Of a DNA stretch of 64,000 nt, positions 36,233 to 45,971 are shown piece by piece. The notes under the pieces are model-generated. The model did no database searches. It was not told the origin of the DNA and saw nothing but the letters and a program-made list of their open reading frames with translations. The stretch's first letter is position 1; each line of letters opens with the position of its first letter. This DNA comes from Paraglaciecola sp. L1A13 (GTDB lineage: Bacteria > Pseudomonadota > Gammaproteobacteria > Enterobacterales > Alteromonadaceae): NCBI RefSeq assembly GCF_009796745.1, contig NZ_CP047024.1, positions 1,488,001 to 1,552,000 on the forward strand. The letters run 5' to 3'. The translations under genes were made by a program, and so were the position numbers.

Positions 36233-36720
36233 GTAAATCTCCTTATTACTTTATTCGGCACACCAAGCCTTAGAAGCGAGGCGTATTTGGTTCAGTTTTC
36301 TAACTGCAACGGAGATTTGCATAAGTTAGGCCAATTGAAAATTATCGTATATTTCAATTGGTTAAAAATTAACCAGATTTGAGTTGTATAAAAAACAGAC
36401 ACTTTTATGGTTGATTACTTCTCCCAAATGACTTAAATGCATTGGCTGAAAAAATATTATCGCCAGCCGTTAATCGATTCATGAGCTTATTGTTATGGTT
36501 CGACAACTTGATAGATAAAGGGCTAGTGATATCAACTTAACTAGAAAATGGACTGGGATTGAATAACAAACATCGAAGTGCTTTTGTGAGCAGTTTTAAA
36601 GGGCACTTGTGATTAACTTTAAAGCGTTATGGCATTCAAAAAGCCAAGACGTGTCCTCAAATTTGCTACAATTGGGCGTAACACCGCTGATACGTTAATT
36701 AAAATAATGAATAAACTTCT
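36233..36720. other. Intergenic region between divergent PEP-CTERM and CWC genes
   Basis: About 490 bases, AT-rich, holding the promoters of the two divergent genes. I could not pick a clear promoter or operator. Confidence 0.4.
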
Positions 36721-37041
36721 ATGAATATTCCTCAGAATGATGCTGCAAAACACTGCCCGTTTTGTCACCATGGTAACCAATGCTTGGCTGTTGAATCGAT
36801 TAGTTCATCGCCCGTTGTTAATTCTGCAGCAATTGCGGCAATTAAGTCCAACAACATGTCAGTTGCCCAAGATAAGCCAAAGTCAACCTGTTGGTGTTTT
36901 GTGCAAAACATACCCCAAGGATTAATCGATTTAGTACCACAGCGCAGTAAAGGGCAACGGTGTATTTGCGCAGGCTGTGTTGCGAATTTTATTCGTGACC
37001 CTGAAGGGTTTCGAGCTCAATATTGTCGCGCGGCTTTCTAG
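36721..37041 (+). CDS. Cysteine-rich CWC family protein
   Basis: The 106-residue protein has the CWC-family pattern: CPFCHHGNQC near the N-terminus, CWCFVQNIPQGLIDLVPQ in the middle, and CICAGCVANF near the end. The paired cysteines should bind zinc. The family is small, cytoplasmic and uncharacterised. Between the first two motifs is an insert of about 25 low-complexity residues (rich in Ser, Ala and Val) that most relatives lack or shorten. It is a single-gene unit next to the flagellar pair on the other strand. Confidence 0.85.
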   Translation: MNIPQNDAAKHCPFCHHGNQCLAVESISSSPVVNSAAIAAIKSNNMSVAQDKPKSTCWCFVQNIPQGLIDLVPQRSKGQRCICAGCVANFIRDPEGFRAQYCRAAF

Positions 37042-37171
37042 CACTATTTAACGGCTTTGTGCTGGTGGTAGGTGCATAATCAGTCACCAGTCGTTCGTCT
37101 CTTAAACCTAGGTGAAAAGTGTTATATGAGCGTCCTCTTCTATGCCGTTAGTTCTTGTTTGGAGGTTTGTG

Positions 37172-38363
37172 CTAATAACCGGATAGGGGACTGACAAGGT
37201 CAAAAAGATGGCTATTATCGAAAAGGCTTGCGTTGTCGCTAGTCAGAATTGCAGTTTGCGCATCGACGCTAACAACGGTCAATACATGCTTGGTTTCACT
37301 GGTTAACATGTTAAACATGTCGCCGTTTTGCGCGGGCACTGATTCACTCTTTATTAACTGGAATCTATCACCCTCGGCTACACCCATTTCACTACCAATA
37401 TTGATCACTACATGTTGCGTATTTTTATGAATAATCTGGCCGAGTGTTTTTTGGCAAGTAAGCGTATTACTGATATCAATGACGGCGCTGTTTACTGTAT
37501 TTAATACAACCCGGCCATAATCACTGCGCCAAAATAGGCTATTGTAGGTGTCAACGGGATAGGTTGCTTTAAAGTCCCAATCTGCTTCGCCATGGTAACT
37601 GTGATTAAGTAGCATCTTGTTATTAAATGCATCGAATAAATATAACTGAAAGGTAAAATTTCGCCTAAGGGCGACGTCGTCATTTATCAGTCCTTTAGTT
37701 GTTTGTTCAAAAAGGCTGATATCTCTAATATAACCAAAGAGTACAAATTGGCTGTGGTACTCATTGGCAAGGTAGCGAGCAGTGTCCGAAATATAACCAA
37801 AGGTGGGTTCTTTGCAGTACACTTTTCGGCATAAAAACCTGATTGATTAACTGTACTTTAGCCACAAGTTCATCTGATAGTAGCTGTTGCTCGACTCGCC
37901 GGCTAACCTGAGGGCCTAAATCGAATATGGCGCCATAGCTGGCTTGTGTCGGTTTTAAAACAGGTAATTGTGTTACCAGCAGTGCTCGCATGTAGTTGTC
38001 GTGATTACAATCGAACAGTGGCTCAATATCTACTTTTACATACACGTGTAGCACATCATCAATCACTTCTTCACTGAGAATTTCTACCCGTCTTATCTTA
38101 CCTTCACTGCGTAGTTCGGTTTTACTGCTTTGCAGCAAGCCATCTAGTGAAATGTCTTTGGCAGTGATCATTATTCCATGTTGAAACGAAGCATCGGCGA
38201 TAGCATTTTTAATCGCAACCACCCGAATAGCATTCAAATCTGCTCCATCAACAGCCAGTTGCGCATTACCCTGATACCAAACAGCCGAAGCATGGCCACT
38301 GAATAGGCCAAAGGTTAACAACGATATTAAATGAATGAAGGTGTTTGCACGTAAGGTCATCAT
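37172..38363 (-). pseudogene. flgT: flgT-like flagellar assembly gene split by a frameshift
   Basis: Two frames make one FlgT-like protein. The first (38363-37761) has a signal peptide, VWYQGNAQLAVDGADLNAIRVVAIKNAIADASFQHG (the FlgT N-domain) and VKVDIEPLFDC. Its conserved sequence ends at LINQVFMPKSV, after which it runs into unrelated residues and stops. The second frame continues YCKEPTFGYISDTARYLANEYHSQFVLFGYI through the middle and C-terminal domains to 37172. Removing one base from the runs at 37823-37826 or 37833-37837 joins them into about 395 residues, near the Vibrio FlgT length. FlgT is part of the H ring around the basal body. The ATG directly follows the flgH stop. A sequencing error in a homopolymer is an alternative to true inactivation. 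Confidence 0.8.
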
Positions 38364-39113
38364 TTACTCAAGTATACCAAAGAGCTTGCCTAAAATGGAC
38401 GACTCTTGATTTTCCTGTAATTCGCCTTTGCCGCTAAATTCGATGCGTGAATTACCGACTTTAACCGAACTAACCGTATTGTCGTTGTCGATATCGCTGG
38501 GGCGTATCTCACCTGAAAAACGTATGTACTCCTCGCCTTTATTAAGGGTCATCCATTTCTCACCCGCGACCAACAGGTTTCCATTGGGCATAATCTCAAG
38601 CACGTAAACCGTTACGTCACCTTCCAGAGAGTTGTTTTGTTTGGTTTCTGCTGAACTGTCGAACTCGTTTTCTTGCTCAAAATCAGCGTTGAGGTTGTCA
38701 CCGGCAATTTTTAACGGGCCTGCATTGATCGTAACGGGATCGAGGGTGAAGTTTCCACTTTTGTCTCGTTTAAAATTGAGGGATTTCTTTGACGAGGTTT
38801 TCTCGGACAGTTGTACCAAAATCATGTCGCCAACCCGGTAGCGATTGTTACGCTGATATAGGCTCACAAGGTTATCGGGATCAAATAATGAACCGGTTGG
38901 CACTTTTACCGCCGGGAACGGGTCAACTCTGACGGGGCGAAACTCTGGGTCGCCTCGCTCTGGTCCTGAGCTGGAATCTTTGGTTTCAATTGCCCGTTGT
39001 TGTACGTTCGGGTTTGTTGGGCTGCTGGCTATGACTTGCTCGTCATTGGGTACTGTGGTGCTGCAAGCGGTGATAAGAAGTATCGCCCCTGCAGTTAAGA
39101 TTCTGATTAACAT
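38364..39113 (-). CDS. flgH: Flagellar L-ring protein FlgH (isolated copy)
   Basis: The product of about 249 residues is a lipoprotein (lipobox LLITAC followed by S) with FlgH signatures: GSLFDPDNLVSLYQRNNRYRVGDMILVQLSEKTSSKKSLNFKRDKSG, then GDVTVYVLEIMPNGNLLVAGEKWMTLNKGEEYIRFSGEIRPSDI. FlgH forms the outer-membrane L ring of the flagellum. It is usually inside flgBCDEFGHIJ, but here it stands with only flgT. A longer frame starts at 39155 after AAAGGA, but the lipoprotein signal fits the ATG at 39113. Its stop abuts the flgT start codon, so the pair is translationally coupled. A main flgH elsewhere cannot be checked from this window. Confidence 0.87.
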   Translation of the reverse strand: MLIRILTAGAILLITACSTTVPNDEQVIASSPTNPNVQQRAIETKDSSSGPERGDPEFRPVRVDPFPAVKVPTGSLFDPDNLVSLYQRNNRYRVGDMILVQLSEKTSSKKSLNFKRDKSGNFTLDPVTINAGPLKIAGDNLNADFEQENEFDSSAETKQNNSLEGDVTVYVLEIMPNGNLLVAGEKWMTLNKGEEYIRFSGEIRPSDIDNDNTVSSVKVGNSRIEFSGKGELQENQESSILGKLFGILE

Positions 39114-39209
39114 GACTTTATATTCAAATGAGTAAGCAAAGAATGATGGTCGCATATTCCTTTGAAGCTTGTCTGTATGGCTTGTGTCAAGGTTGTGTAA
39201 TGAAAAGTC

Positions 39210-39223
39210 AACTTTGCAAAGTT
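39210..39223. promoter_or_regulatory. 14-bp palindrome between flgH and a divergent gene
   Basis: AACTTTGCAAAGTT is a perfect palindrome in the 155-198-base gap between the leftward flgH and the rightward gene at 39312. Its position suggests an operator for one or both genes; the regulator is unknown. Confidence 0.5.
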
Positions 39224-39311
39224 ACGTAAGTTTTCTGATTTATCCTCATTGGTTCTGATAAGACATTGATATTAAGGTCAAATTTTTATAAACGTAAATT
39301 CAGGGGACACG

Positions 39312-40355
39312 GTGAGCATAATCGAACAATTTTCGCTAAATAATACTCAAGGGGTTGATACGTCGTTATTATTGGGGGCTAACAGCGAGGCAGGTGTTAG
39401 CGCCTCTGTTGACTCTGCGACATCGGCTTCTCTTGAAAGTGTGACTGGGGTCGGGGCATATTTCGCCGATATATTAGCGAGCATGCAAGGGGCAGCAACT
39501 GATCTTATTGGTTCTGACGCAAATAGTACCAGTCAGTCTGACTCCGCCACTTCAACTGAGGCTTCGAGTGTCGCGGCAACCGGTTTATTTGCTTCGCTTA
39601 TTTCATCTGATGATGAGGCAAGCACCACATCGACTCTTTCATCGAGTACATCAATAATAGGGACCGCGCTGACGTCGGACGAGAGCCTTTCACAAATTCA
39701 ACAGCAGTTAATGGCGTCACTTAATGCTAGCTTGTTTGGTGGGTTATTAGGCGACACGGTAGGTACTGACGGTGCGACTAGCTTGCTATCAGGTATAGGC
39801 TCATCTTTTTCTGATGAATCTCTCTCAATTATGCAGTCTAATTTGCTGGCTAATTTACACAGTAGTTTATTCAGTGGGCTGTTAAGCGCTGATGGCACAA
39901 TGTCGGAACAAAATGTTACCAGCACTGAAGATAGCACTGCAAGCAATGAAGCAGAGTCAGGTTATTCGTTTCTACAAAATATGAGTCAGTTTTCATTTGG
40001 TGATGATGGATTTGGTTTAAATGAATTATTTGATACAGTAAACATTGCCCAGCACGTGCCAGTAGTTTCAAGCTTATATCAGGATATGACCGGTGAGCAT
40101 ATGAGCGCCGCGGCGAGCTTAGCGGGAGGCTTTTTGTATGGTGGCCCAACAGGGTTAGCGCTGTCAGCTGTTGACTTAATGGTTGAAGGTTATACCGGTA
40201 GTACCGTAAGTGATGCGATCGTTGATTTTGATTATGCGGGTTATTTTTTTGGGAATAATTCTGCAGCCACAGCAGCTCAAGAAGCCTTAAAAACCAATGA
40301 CGAACCCATCGAAAGTTCGACTAATGCTTATCAGTTTGTGTCGCGGCTATTTTAA
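39312..40355 (+). CDS. Hypothetical Ser/Ala-rich acidic protein nearly lacking Lys and Arg
   Basis: I do not recognise this 347-residue protein. It has only one lysine (in ALKTN) and one arginine (in VSRLF at the extreme C-terminus), no cysteine or tryptophan, and many Ser, Ala, Thr, Asp and Glu. Two repeat units are visible, DESLSQIQQQLMASLNASLF with GGLL and DESLSIMQSNLLANLHSSLF with SGLL, about 50 residues apart. A glycine-rich hydrophobic segment lies near 265-290 (AAASLAGGFLYGGPTGLALS). No classical signal peptide is present. The GTG start follows AGGGGAC. It is divergent from flgH-flgT across a palindrome. A secreted or envelope role is inferred only from composition and neighbours. Confidence 0.72.
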   Translation: MSIIEQFSLNNTQGVDTSLLLGANSEAGVSASVDSATSASLESVTGVGAYFADILASMQGAATDLIGSDANSTSQSDSATSTEASSVAATGLFASLISSDDEASTTSTLSSSTSIIGTALTSDESLSQIQQQLMASLNASLFGGLLGDTVGTDGATSLLSGIGSSFSDESLSIMQSNLLANLHSSLFSGLLSADGTMSEQNVTSTEDSTASNEAESGYSFLQNMSQFSFGDDGFGLNELFDTVNIAQHVPVVSSLYQDMTGEHMSAAASLAGGFLYGGPTGLALSAVDLMVEGYTGSTVSDAIVDFDYAGYFFGNNSAATAAQEALKTNDEPIESSTNAYQFVSRLF

Positions 40356-40464
40356 TAAAATTATGACGATGCGCGAGAAGTTAAATAACCATTATTCTAA
40401 CTGAAATCAGCATTTACTTGCGCTACTGTAGTCACTGGCCGTGTAAACGTAAACAGGATTTCTC

Positions 40465-41790
40465 ATGCATATTAATGATACGTCAACTCATTCCGATTAT
40501 GCCCCTAAACCATTGGTGAATATCGATGCGCCCCAATGGAGCAAAGACGCGGTGATTTATGAAATTAATCTACGCCAGTTTACCCATGAAGGCACTTTGC
40601 AAGCTGCTATCGAACATTTACCACGCTTAAAAGCGTTAGGAGTGAAAATATTATGGTTAATGCCTATTCATCCTATTGGTCGTAAAAATCGTAAAGGAAG
40701 CCTTGGTAGCCCTTATGCCGTGCAAGATTATTTCGCGCTAAATACTGAATTTGGCACCCTAAAAGATTTACGCGAATTTGTGCACACGGCACATCAGCAT
40801 GATTTGTATGTGATTATAGATTGGGTCGCTAATCATAGTGCGTGGGACAATATATTGGTTACCCAACACCCTAATTGGTATGCGCGTAACCATAAAGGTG
40901 AGTTTACTCCGACCCCGTGGTGGGATTGGGACGATATTATTGATTTTGATTACCGCCATGTTGGGCTTCGTACCTATATGGCTCGCGCTATGCGTTACTG
41001 GGTTGAAGAAGCCGATATCGACGGTTACCGCTGTGACGTGGCAGGCTTCGTACCTCAGGATTTTTGGGCCCAAATACGTGAGGAACTGAGCCAATTAAAA
41101 CCCATATTTATGTTGGCTGAGTGGGAATCCCGAGACTTGCATTACGATGCATTTGATATGAGCTATGCATGGAGTTGGAACGAAACCGTGCACGGTATCG
41201 CTATGGGGAAATTGCCGCTGACTAAGCTTTATAAATACTACTCATGGAACGAAAAAGCTTTTCCGAAAGCTTCTATGCGTATGACATTTGTCAGTAATCA
41301 TGACAAAAACGCTTGGGATGGTACGCAGTTTGAACAATTCGGCGATGCGCTAGAATGCGCCATTGTTTTGTCCGTATTGGGTGAGGGAATGCCGTTGATT
41401 TACAATGGTCAAGAAGCTGGCAACCCAAAACGTTTAGCGTTTTTCGAGCGAGACCCAATTGATTGGCAACCTCATAAAATCGGCGATTTATATGCTGATC
41501 TAATTTCATTAAAAACGACAAAAAGTGCACTACACAATGGTTTGTGGGGCGCGCGCATGTTGCTCGTCGAAAACTCTCACCCTCAACAGATTTTTAGTTT
41601 TGTCAGGCAAGACGCGTCAGGAAAAGTACTGGTTATATTGAATTTATCAGCCTTAGACTTGCATATAACACTTCTATGCACACTCGGTTATGGGCAATAT
41701 CATAAATGGCCTGATGCACAGGAGGTAATGCTGGACGCCAGTACTACATTGACCTTAGCACCGTGGGAATGGCAGGTGTTTGTTGCGTAA
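40465..41790 (+). CDS. GH13 alpha-amylase-family enzyme, cytoplasmic
   Basis: The 441-residue protein has the four GH13 signature regions: DWVANH (119-124), GYRCDVAGF with nucleophile Asp191, LAEW with acid/base Glu219, and FVSNHD with Asp280. It acts on alpha-glucans or related sugars by a retaining mechanism. It lacks a signal peptide and is shorter than secreted amylases, with a small C-terminal beta domain, so it probably processes imported maltodextrins or short alpha-glucosides in the cytoplasm. No maltose transport genes adjoin it, so substrate and regulation are open. A CAGGAT ribosome site precedes the ATG. Confidence 0.9.
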   Translation: MHINDTSTHSDYAPKPLVNIDAPQWSKDAVIYEINLRQFTHEGTLQAAIEHLPRLKALGVKILWLMPIHPIGRKNRKGSLGSPYAVQDYFALNTEFGTLKDLREFVHTAHQHDLYVIIDWVANHSAWDNILVTQHPNWYARNHKGEFTPTPWWDWDDIIDFDYRHVGLRTYMARAMRYWVEEADIDGYRCDVAGFVPQDFWAQIREELSQLKPIFMLAEWESRDLHYDAFDMSYAWSWNETVHGIAMGKLPLTKLYKYYSWNEKAFPKASMRMTFVSNHDKNAWDGTQFEQFGDALECAIVLSVLGEGMPLIYNGQEAGNPKRLAFFERDPIDWQPHKIGDLYADLISLKTTKSALHNGLWGARMLLVENSHPQQIFSFVRQDASGKVLVILNLSALDLHITLLCTLGYGQYHKWPDAQEVMLDASTTLTLAPWEWQVFVA

Positions 41791-41993
41791 ATTAAAGATA
41801 ATAAGCGTACCGCTAATGATGACTGTTTATCGATGAAGCATCGGGCGACTTTCTGCCGTTCTTTAGTATTTGCTTACGAGGGTTGCTAAAGCAATAAATA
41901 TTTATCAATCAAAGAATAATTAAACTCTGAAAACTAACCCATAGTTTGGCATAATCGCCCTCTTTTTATCTCAAGGTACTTGCACTGCGCGCT

Positions 41994-44135
41994 ATGTCGA
42001 AGTCTTCTAAACTGTTTGCCCCCGATGGCATTTTATCTCAAGCGATCCCCGGATTCACAGTGCGTCAGGCGCAAACTGATATGGCCAATGCGGTTGAAGA
42101 AGCCATTGAGCACAAGTCCGCCTTGATTGTTGAAGCGGGAACTGGGACGGGTAAAACCTTTGCTTATTTGGCGCCTGCACTGCAAGCCAAAAAGAAAACG
42201 ATTGTTTCAACGGGTACCAAAAACTTACAAGAGCAGCTATTTCACAGAGATTTACCGCTAATTAAAAAAGCCATCGGGGTAAATGGCAAAATTGCGCTAC
42301 TTAAAGGTCGTTCTAATTACTTGTGTTTGCACCGTCTACGCCAGCATGGTAGCAGCACTACCTTGCTCGATCGCACAACTATGGTGGAGTTGTCAGATGT
42401 GCGGCGTTGGGCCACATCGACCAAAACCGGTGATATGGGGGAAATGAAAGCGCTGGCGGAAGACGCTAAAGTACTGCCGTTTGTCACGTCAACTATGGAT
42501 AACTGCCTCGGCAAAGATTGCCCAGATTACGAAGATTGCTACATGATAAAAGCACGGCGTAAAGCGTTGGATGCTGATTTAGTTGTGGTTAATCATCATT
42601 TGTTCTTTGCTGATATGGCCCTAAAAGATACTGGCTTTGGGGAGCTTATTCCTGAGGCTGACGTCGTTATTTTTGATGAAGCTCATCAGATACCTGATAT
42701 TGCCAGTGAATATTTTGGCGAGTCGTTATCCAGCAGACAATTACATGATTTAAGTCGGGATCTGGAACTTGTGTATCGTACGTCGCTCAAAGATGCCAAG
42801 CAACTGCATACCGCAGGCGAAAAGTGCAAGATGATCTCTGCGGATCTGCGCTTGCTGTTTCCTGAGAAGGCGCAAAAGGGTAATTGGCGTGAAATGCTTT
42901 CCCGTGACGACGTGCAAACTCAAATCAGTAAATTGAATGATTCTCTGAATGTGTTGTATGAAGTGATCAAACTTCATCTAAGCAGAGATAAAGATTTAGA
43001 CAGCATATTTGAGCGTGTTAGTGACGCCCGTGCGAAGCTCACTCGACTAACCGACGCGAATCAAAAAGGGGTGAGTCTTTGGTATGAAACGACTATGCGC
43101 CACATTGTGTTGCATTTGACCCCGTTGAGTATTGCTGCGAAATTTTCAAAAATTATATCTTCTCCTGAGCGTACGTGGATTTTTACTTCAGCGACCCTTA
43201 TGGTAGGTGACGGATTCGAGCATTTTCAACGTCAAATGGGTTTACAGCAAGCAAAGACCTTGGCACTTGATAGTCCATTTAACTACCAAAAACAGGCCAT
43301 GCTCTGTGTACCGCGCTTTTTACCGGAACCAAACGCCAGAGAGATGCGCCAGACTTTGCTAGATATATCTATAAAACTAATTGCGGCCAGTGGTGGGCGT
43401 TGCTTCTTATTATTCACCAGTCACGCGACGTTGCGCGCAATTGCTGGCATGCTTGAAGATAAAGTAGATAATCCGATTTTAGTGCAAGGCACGACAACTA
43501 AGCGAGCCTTGCTAGAATCTTATGTGAATAGCGATAATGCGGTGTTGTTAGGGACGGGTGCATTTTGGGAAGGCGTTGACGTGCGTGGAAACGATTTGAC
43601 CTGTGTATTGATTGATAAATTACCGTTCGCATCGCCAGATGACCCATTGTTGCAAGCCAGAATTGAAGATTGTCGTAAAGCAGGTGGTAATCCGTTTGGC
43701 CAGTTGCAGATCCCCCAAGCTGCCATCGCGCTCAAACAAGGTGCAGGGCGTTTAATTCGGGATGAAACTGACAGAGGGGTGCTGGTCATTTGTGATAATC
43801 GACTGGTTACTAAAGACTATGCAAAAACTTTTTTGCGCAGTTTGCCGGATATGCGACGCACCCGACATTTACCGAATGCGTTGGCTTTTCTAGAAGAAAT
43901 ACACGCTGACGCACAAGAAGCTAAAAAGGCCGACAAAATCGCTAAGCATAACGCTAACAGTGCAGCTAAGGCTGCCGCTCAATCTGCGACAGAAGAGGCC
44001 TCTTTGCAACTAGCTGAACAAAACCTAGATAATAAAGATAACGCTAGCAATTTAGTTGAGTCGACTGACGATCAGAATTTACCTGAGCATAATGGCTTAG
44101 ATACTCCCGATATGTTTAACAAGGAAGCACAATGA
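41994..44135 (+). CDS. yoaA: YoaA/DinG-family ATP-dependent DNA helicase
   Basis: The 713-residue protein is an XPD-like superfamily 2 helicase: Walker A EAGTGTGKT (residues 47-55), VVVNHHLFFADMAL, DEAH in VVIFDEAHQIPD, and late motifs TGAFWEGVDVRGNDL and QGAGRLIRDETDRG. Cysteines for a 4Fe-4S cluster lie between Walker A and DEAH (NYLCLHRL, DNCLGKDCPDYEDCYM). YoaA unwinds damaged DNA at replication forks and works with the polymerase chi subunit in E. coli. The last 80 residues are an Ala/Glu/Asp-rich tail not found in short homologues. Its stop overlaps tsaB by four bases (ATGA), so the two are coupled. Confidence 0.9.
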   Translation: MSKSSKLFAPDGILSQAIPGFTVRQAQTDMANAVEEAIEHKSALIVEAGTGTGKTFAYLAPALQAKKKTIVSTGTKNLQEQLFHRDLPLIKKAIGVNGKIALLKGRSNYLCLHRLRQHGSSTTLLDRTTMVELSDVRRWATSTKTGDMGEMKALAEDAKVLPFVTSTMDNCLGKDCPDYEDCYMIKARRKALDADLVVVNHHLFFADMALKDTGFGELIPEADVVIFDEAHQIPDIASEYFGESLSSRQLHDLSRDLELVYRTSLKDAKQLHTAGEKCKMISADLRLLFPEKAQKGNWREMLSRDDVQTQISKLNDSLNVLYEVIKLHLSRDKDLDSIFERVSDARAKLTRLTDANQKGVSLWYETTMRHIVLHLTPLSIAAKFSKIISSPERTWIFTSATLMVGDGFEHFQRQMGLQQAKTLALDSPFNYQKQAMLCVPRFLPEPNAREMRQTLLDISIKLIAASGGRCFLLFTSHATLRAIAGMLEDKVDNPILVQGTTTKRALLESYVNSDNAVLLGTGAFWEGVDVRGNDLTCVLIDKLPFASPDDPLLQARIEDCRKAGGNPFGQLQIPQAAIALKQGAGRLIRDETDRGVLVICDNRLVTKDYAKTFLRSLPDMRRTRHLPNALAFLEEIHADAQEAKKADKIAKHNANSAAKAAAQSATEEASLQLAEQNLDNKDNASNLVESTDDQNLPEHNGLDTPDMFNKEAQ

Positions 44136-44839
44136 ATCTCTTGATCATTGATACCGCGACAGAGGCTTGCTCAGTCGCTTTACTAGTAAACGGACAGCGC
44201 TATCAACAATTTGATATTTGTCCGCAGCAGCACAGTCAACGTATTTTACCCATGATTGATAGTTTACTTAAAGAAGCCAGCACATCATTAAGTCAGCTTA
44301 ATTATTTGGGATTTGGCCGTGGGCCAGGCAGTTTTACGGGTGTGCGTATTGCCACAGGTATTTTGCAAGGATTAGCCTTAGGCACAGGCTTGCATGTGGT
44401 AGGTGTTTCAACCATGGCTGCTATGGCGCAACAAGCGATTGACCTGCATCAAGCCGATGAGGTGTACTGTGCGATAGATGCGCGCATGGGCGAAGTATAT
44501 TTTGCGCATTATCAAGCGATTGGCGGCTTAGCGACCTTGGTTAATGAGGAACAGGTACTGCCACCTGAAGAAGCCGCTGAAATATTGCTTAACAACCAAA
44601 GTGAACAAGCTGCCTATGGCGTAGGAACGGGCTGGGCCGCATACAATGCTTTATTAGCCCCACTTAACGAACAACAAAGGCCACATATACTGAAAGATAT
44701 ACTGTATCCCGATGCACAATTCATGTTGGCTTTGGTTGAAGATGGTGTTCAAAAAGGCCAAGCAAAAGAGATCGAACAGATTGAGCCTGTGTATTTGCGC
44801 GATAAAGTTACTTGGAAAAAATTACCCGGACGGGAATAA
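44132..44839 (+). CDS. tsaB: tRNA threonylcarbamoyladenosine biosynthesis protein TsaB
   Basis: The 235-residue protein has the ASKHA-fold motifs LIIDTATEACSVALL and LGFGRGPGSFTGVRIATGILQGLALG. TsaB pairs with TsaD and TsaE to make the t6A base at position 37 of tRNAs reading ANN codons; it is essential in many bacteria. The yoaA-tsaB order with overlapping ATGA is usual in gammaproteobacteria. Length matches the family. Confidence 0.95.
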   Translation: MNLLIIDTATEACSVALLVNGQRYQQFDICPQQHSQRILPMIDSLLKEASTSLSQLNYLGFGRGPGSFTGVRIATGILQGLALGTGLHVVGVSTMAAMAQQAIDLHQADEVYCAIDARMGEVYFAHYQAIGGLATLVNEEQVLPPEEAAEILLNNQSEQAAYGVGTGWAAYNALLAPLNEQQRPHILKDILYPDAQFMLALVEDGVQKGQAKEIEQIEPVYLRDKVTWKKLPGRE

Positions 44840-44918
44840 AGGCTAATAGCGCAAAGATGTAAATTTGTGCTATAAGAATATTATTAAGCAACTGAATTAA
44901 TGACTGATGGGAGTGCCT

Positions 44919-45230
44919 GTGAGAGTCGAATCGTCCGTTAGCGCTTTACAAAGTCCATTAAACGACAAAGCGATTAAGCGTAATAAACAGCAAGAAAGTA
45001 CCAATTCTGATGTGGCATCAGCTCTTGGTGGCGCTAAGGATGTGCAAGACATTATTCGCAAGGGTTCGGTTGAAGTGTTTAGCCAGGCGGACTCATTTCG
45101 TCAACCAGCCACCTCAGACGATACCTCTACTTTTAGCTCACAGAACGCCATCGATACCTACCAAGGCGTGTCGCGTGAAGAGCGGCGTAATGAAATTCAA
45201 CAACTTCTAGGGGTTGATACCTTCGCCTGA
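44919..45230 (+). CDS. Hypothetical small protein between tsaB and slp
   Basis: I do not recognise it. The GTG at 44919 is preferred because GGGAG lies five bases upstream; an in-frame ATG at 44907 overlaps that site. The 103-residue product is hydrophilic, with predicted disorder (RNKQQESTNSDVASALGG, QPATSDDTSTFSSQ) and an ending REERRNEIQQLLGVDTFA that looks like a helical motif. No membrane segment or signal peptide is present. Its position after tsaB and before slp suggests a conserved Alteromonadales gene of unknown function. Confidence 0.65.
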   Translation: MRVESSVSALQSPLNDKAIKRNKQQESTNSDVASALGGAKDVQDIIRKGSVEVFSQADSFRQPATSDDTSTFSSQNAIDTYQGVSREERRNEIQQLLGVDTFA

Positions 45231-45339
45231 TCTAATTGCCTCAGTTACGTTTAGAAACAACCCATTCACAAAATGTTAAGTTAATATCTCTTTTGATCTG
45301 TAGTATTGTAAGTTCAATGTGGTTTTTTTTGAGGTGGTT

Positions 45340-45933
45340 ATGTATTCCAAATTAAGCATCCTATTAGTGACGCTTTGGTTAGCGGGGTGTTCGACACTAC
45401 CTAAGCAAATTCAATTGCCTGATGACAGTAACTTGATTTCTTATGAAGATGCGGCATCTAAGTCTAAAGAGGTACTCGGGCAAAAAGCTCGTTGGGGCGG
45501 TATTATCGCCAAAATTGAAAATAAACCTGACAATACTTTAATTGAAATGGTTTATTACCCGTTGCGCAGTTATGGTCGTCCATTGCAAGGAGATGAAAGT
45601 ATTGGTCGATTCCGCGTCTATGTGCAAGGGTTTTTAGATCCTATGGTGTATAAAAAAGGACGTACCATGACATTCACCGGCGACTTTACTCGTCTGGAAA
45701 AAGGCATGGTAGGAGAACACGAGTATGTTTTCCCGACGCTTGCGTCCACTGGTTACTTCTTATGGAAAGAGATTCAACAAGTTGATGTGAATATGATCAA
45801 CGTTTGGCCTTATGATTACTGGCGATACGGTTGGTATAATCGCCCGTTTAATAATCGGGTCATATTACGTAGCACGCATCACACCAGAAGTAGCCCTGCA
45901 AAAACAAAACCGGCTGCTAGCAAAAGCAATTAG
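45340..45933 (+). CDS. slp: Slp family outer-membrane lipoprotein
   Basis: The 197-residue protein has a lipoprotein signal with lipobox WLAGCS, then Slp-family features: SYEDAASKSKEVLGQKARWGGIIAKIENKPDNTLIEMVYYPL and FLDPMVYKKGRTMTFTGDF. Slp is an outer-membrane lipoprotein induced by starvation in E. coli. I chose the ATG at 45340 because GAGGTGG lies just upstream; the frame is open from 45319. A Lys/Ser-rich tail ends the protein. A nested hairpin terminator follows. Confidence 0.9.
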   Translation: MYSKLSILLVTLWLAGCSTLPKQIQLPDDSNLISYEDAASKSKEVLGQKARWGGIIAKIENKPDNTLIEMVYYPLRSYGRPLQGDESIGRFRVYVQGFLDPMVYKKGRTMTFTGDFTRLEKGMVGEHEYVFPTLASTGYFLWKEIQQVDVNMINVWPYDYWRYGWYNRPFNNRVILRSTHHTRSSPAKTKPAASKSN

Positions 45934-45971
45934 TTTATCGCTACCTGCTTTCGCTTAAAGCAGGCAGTTTC

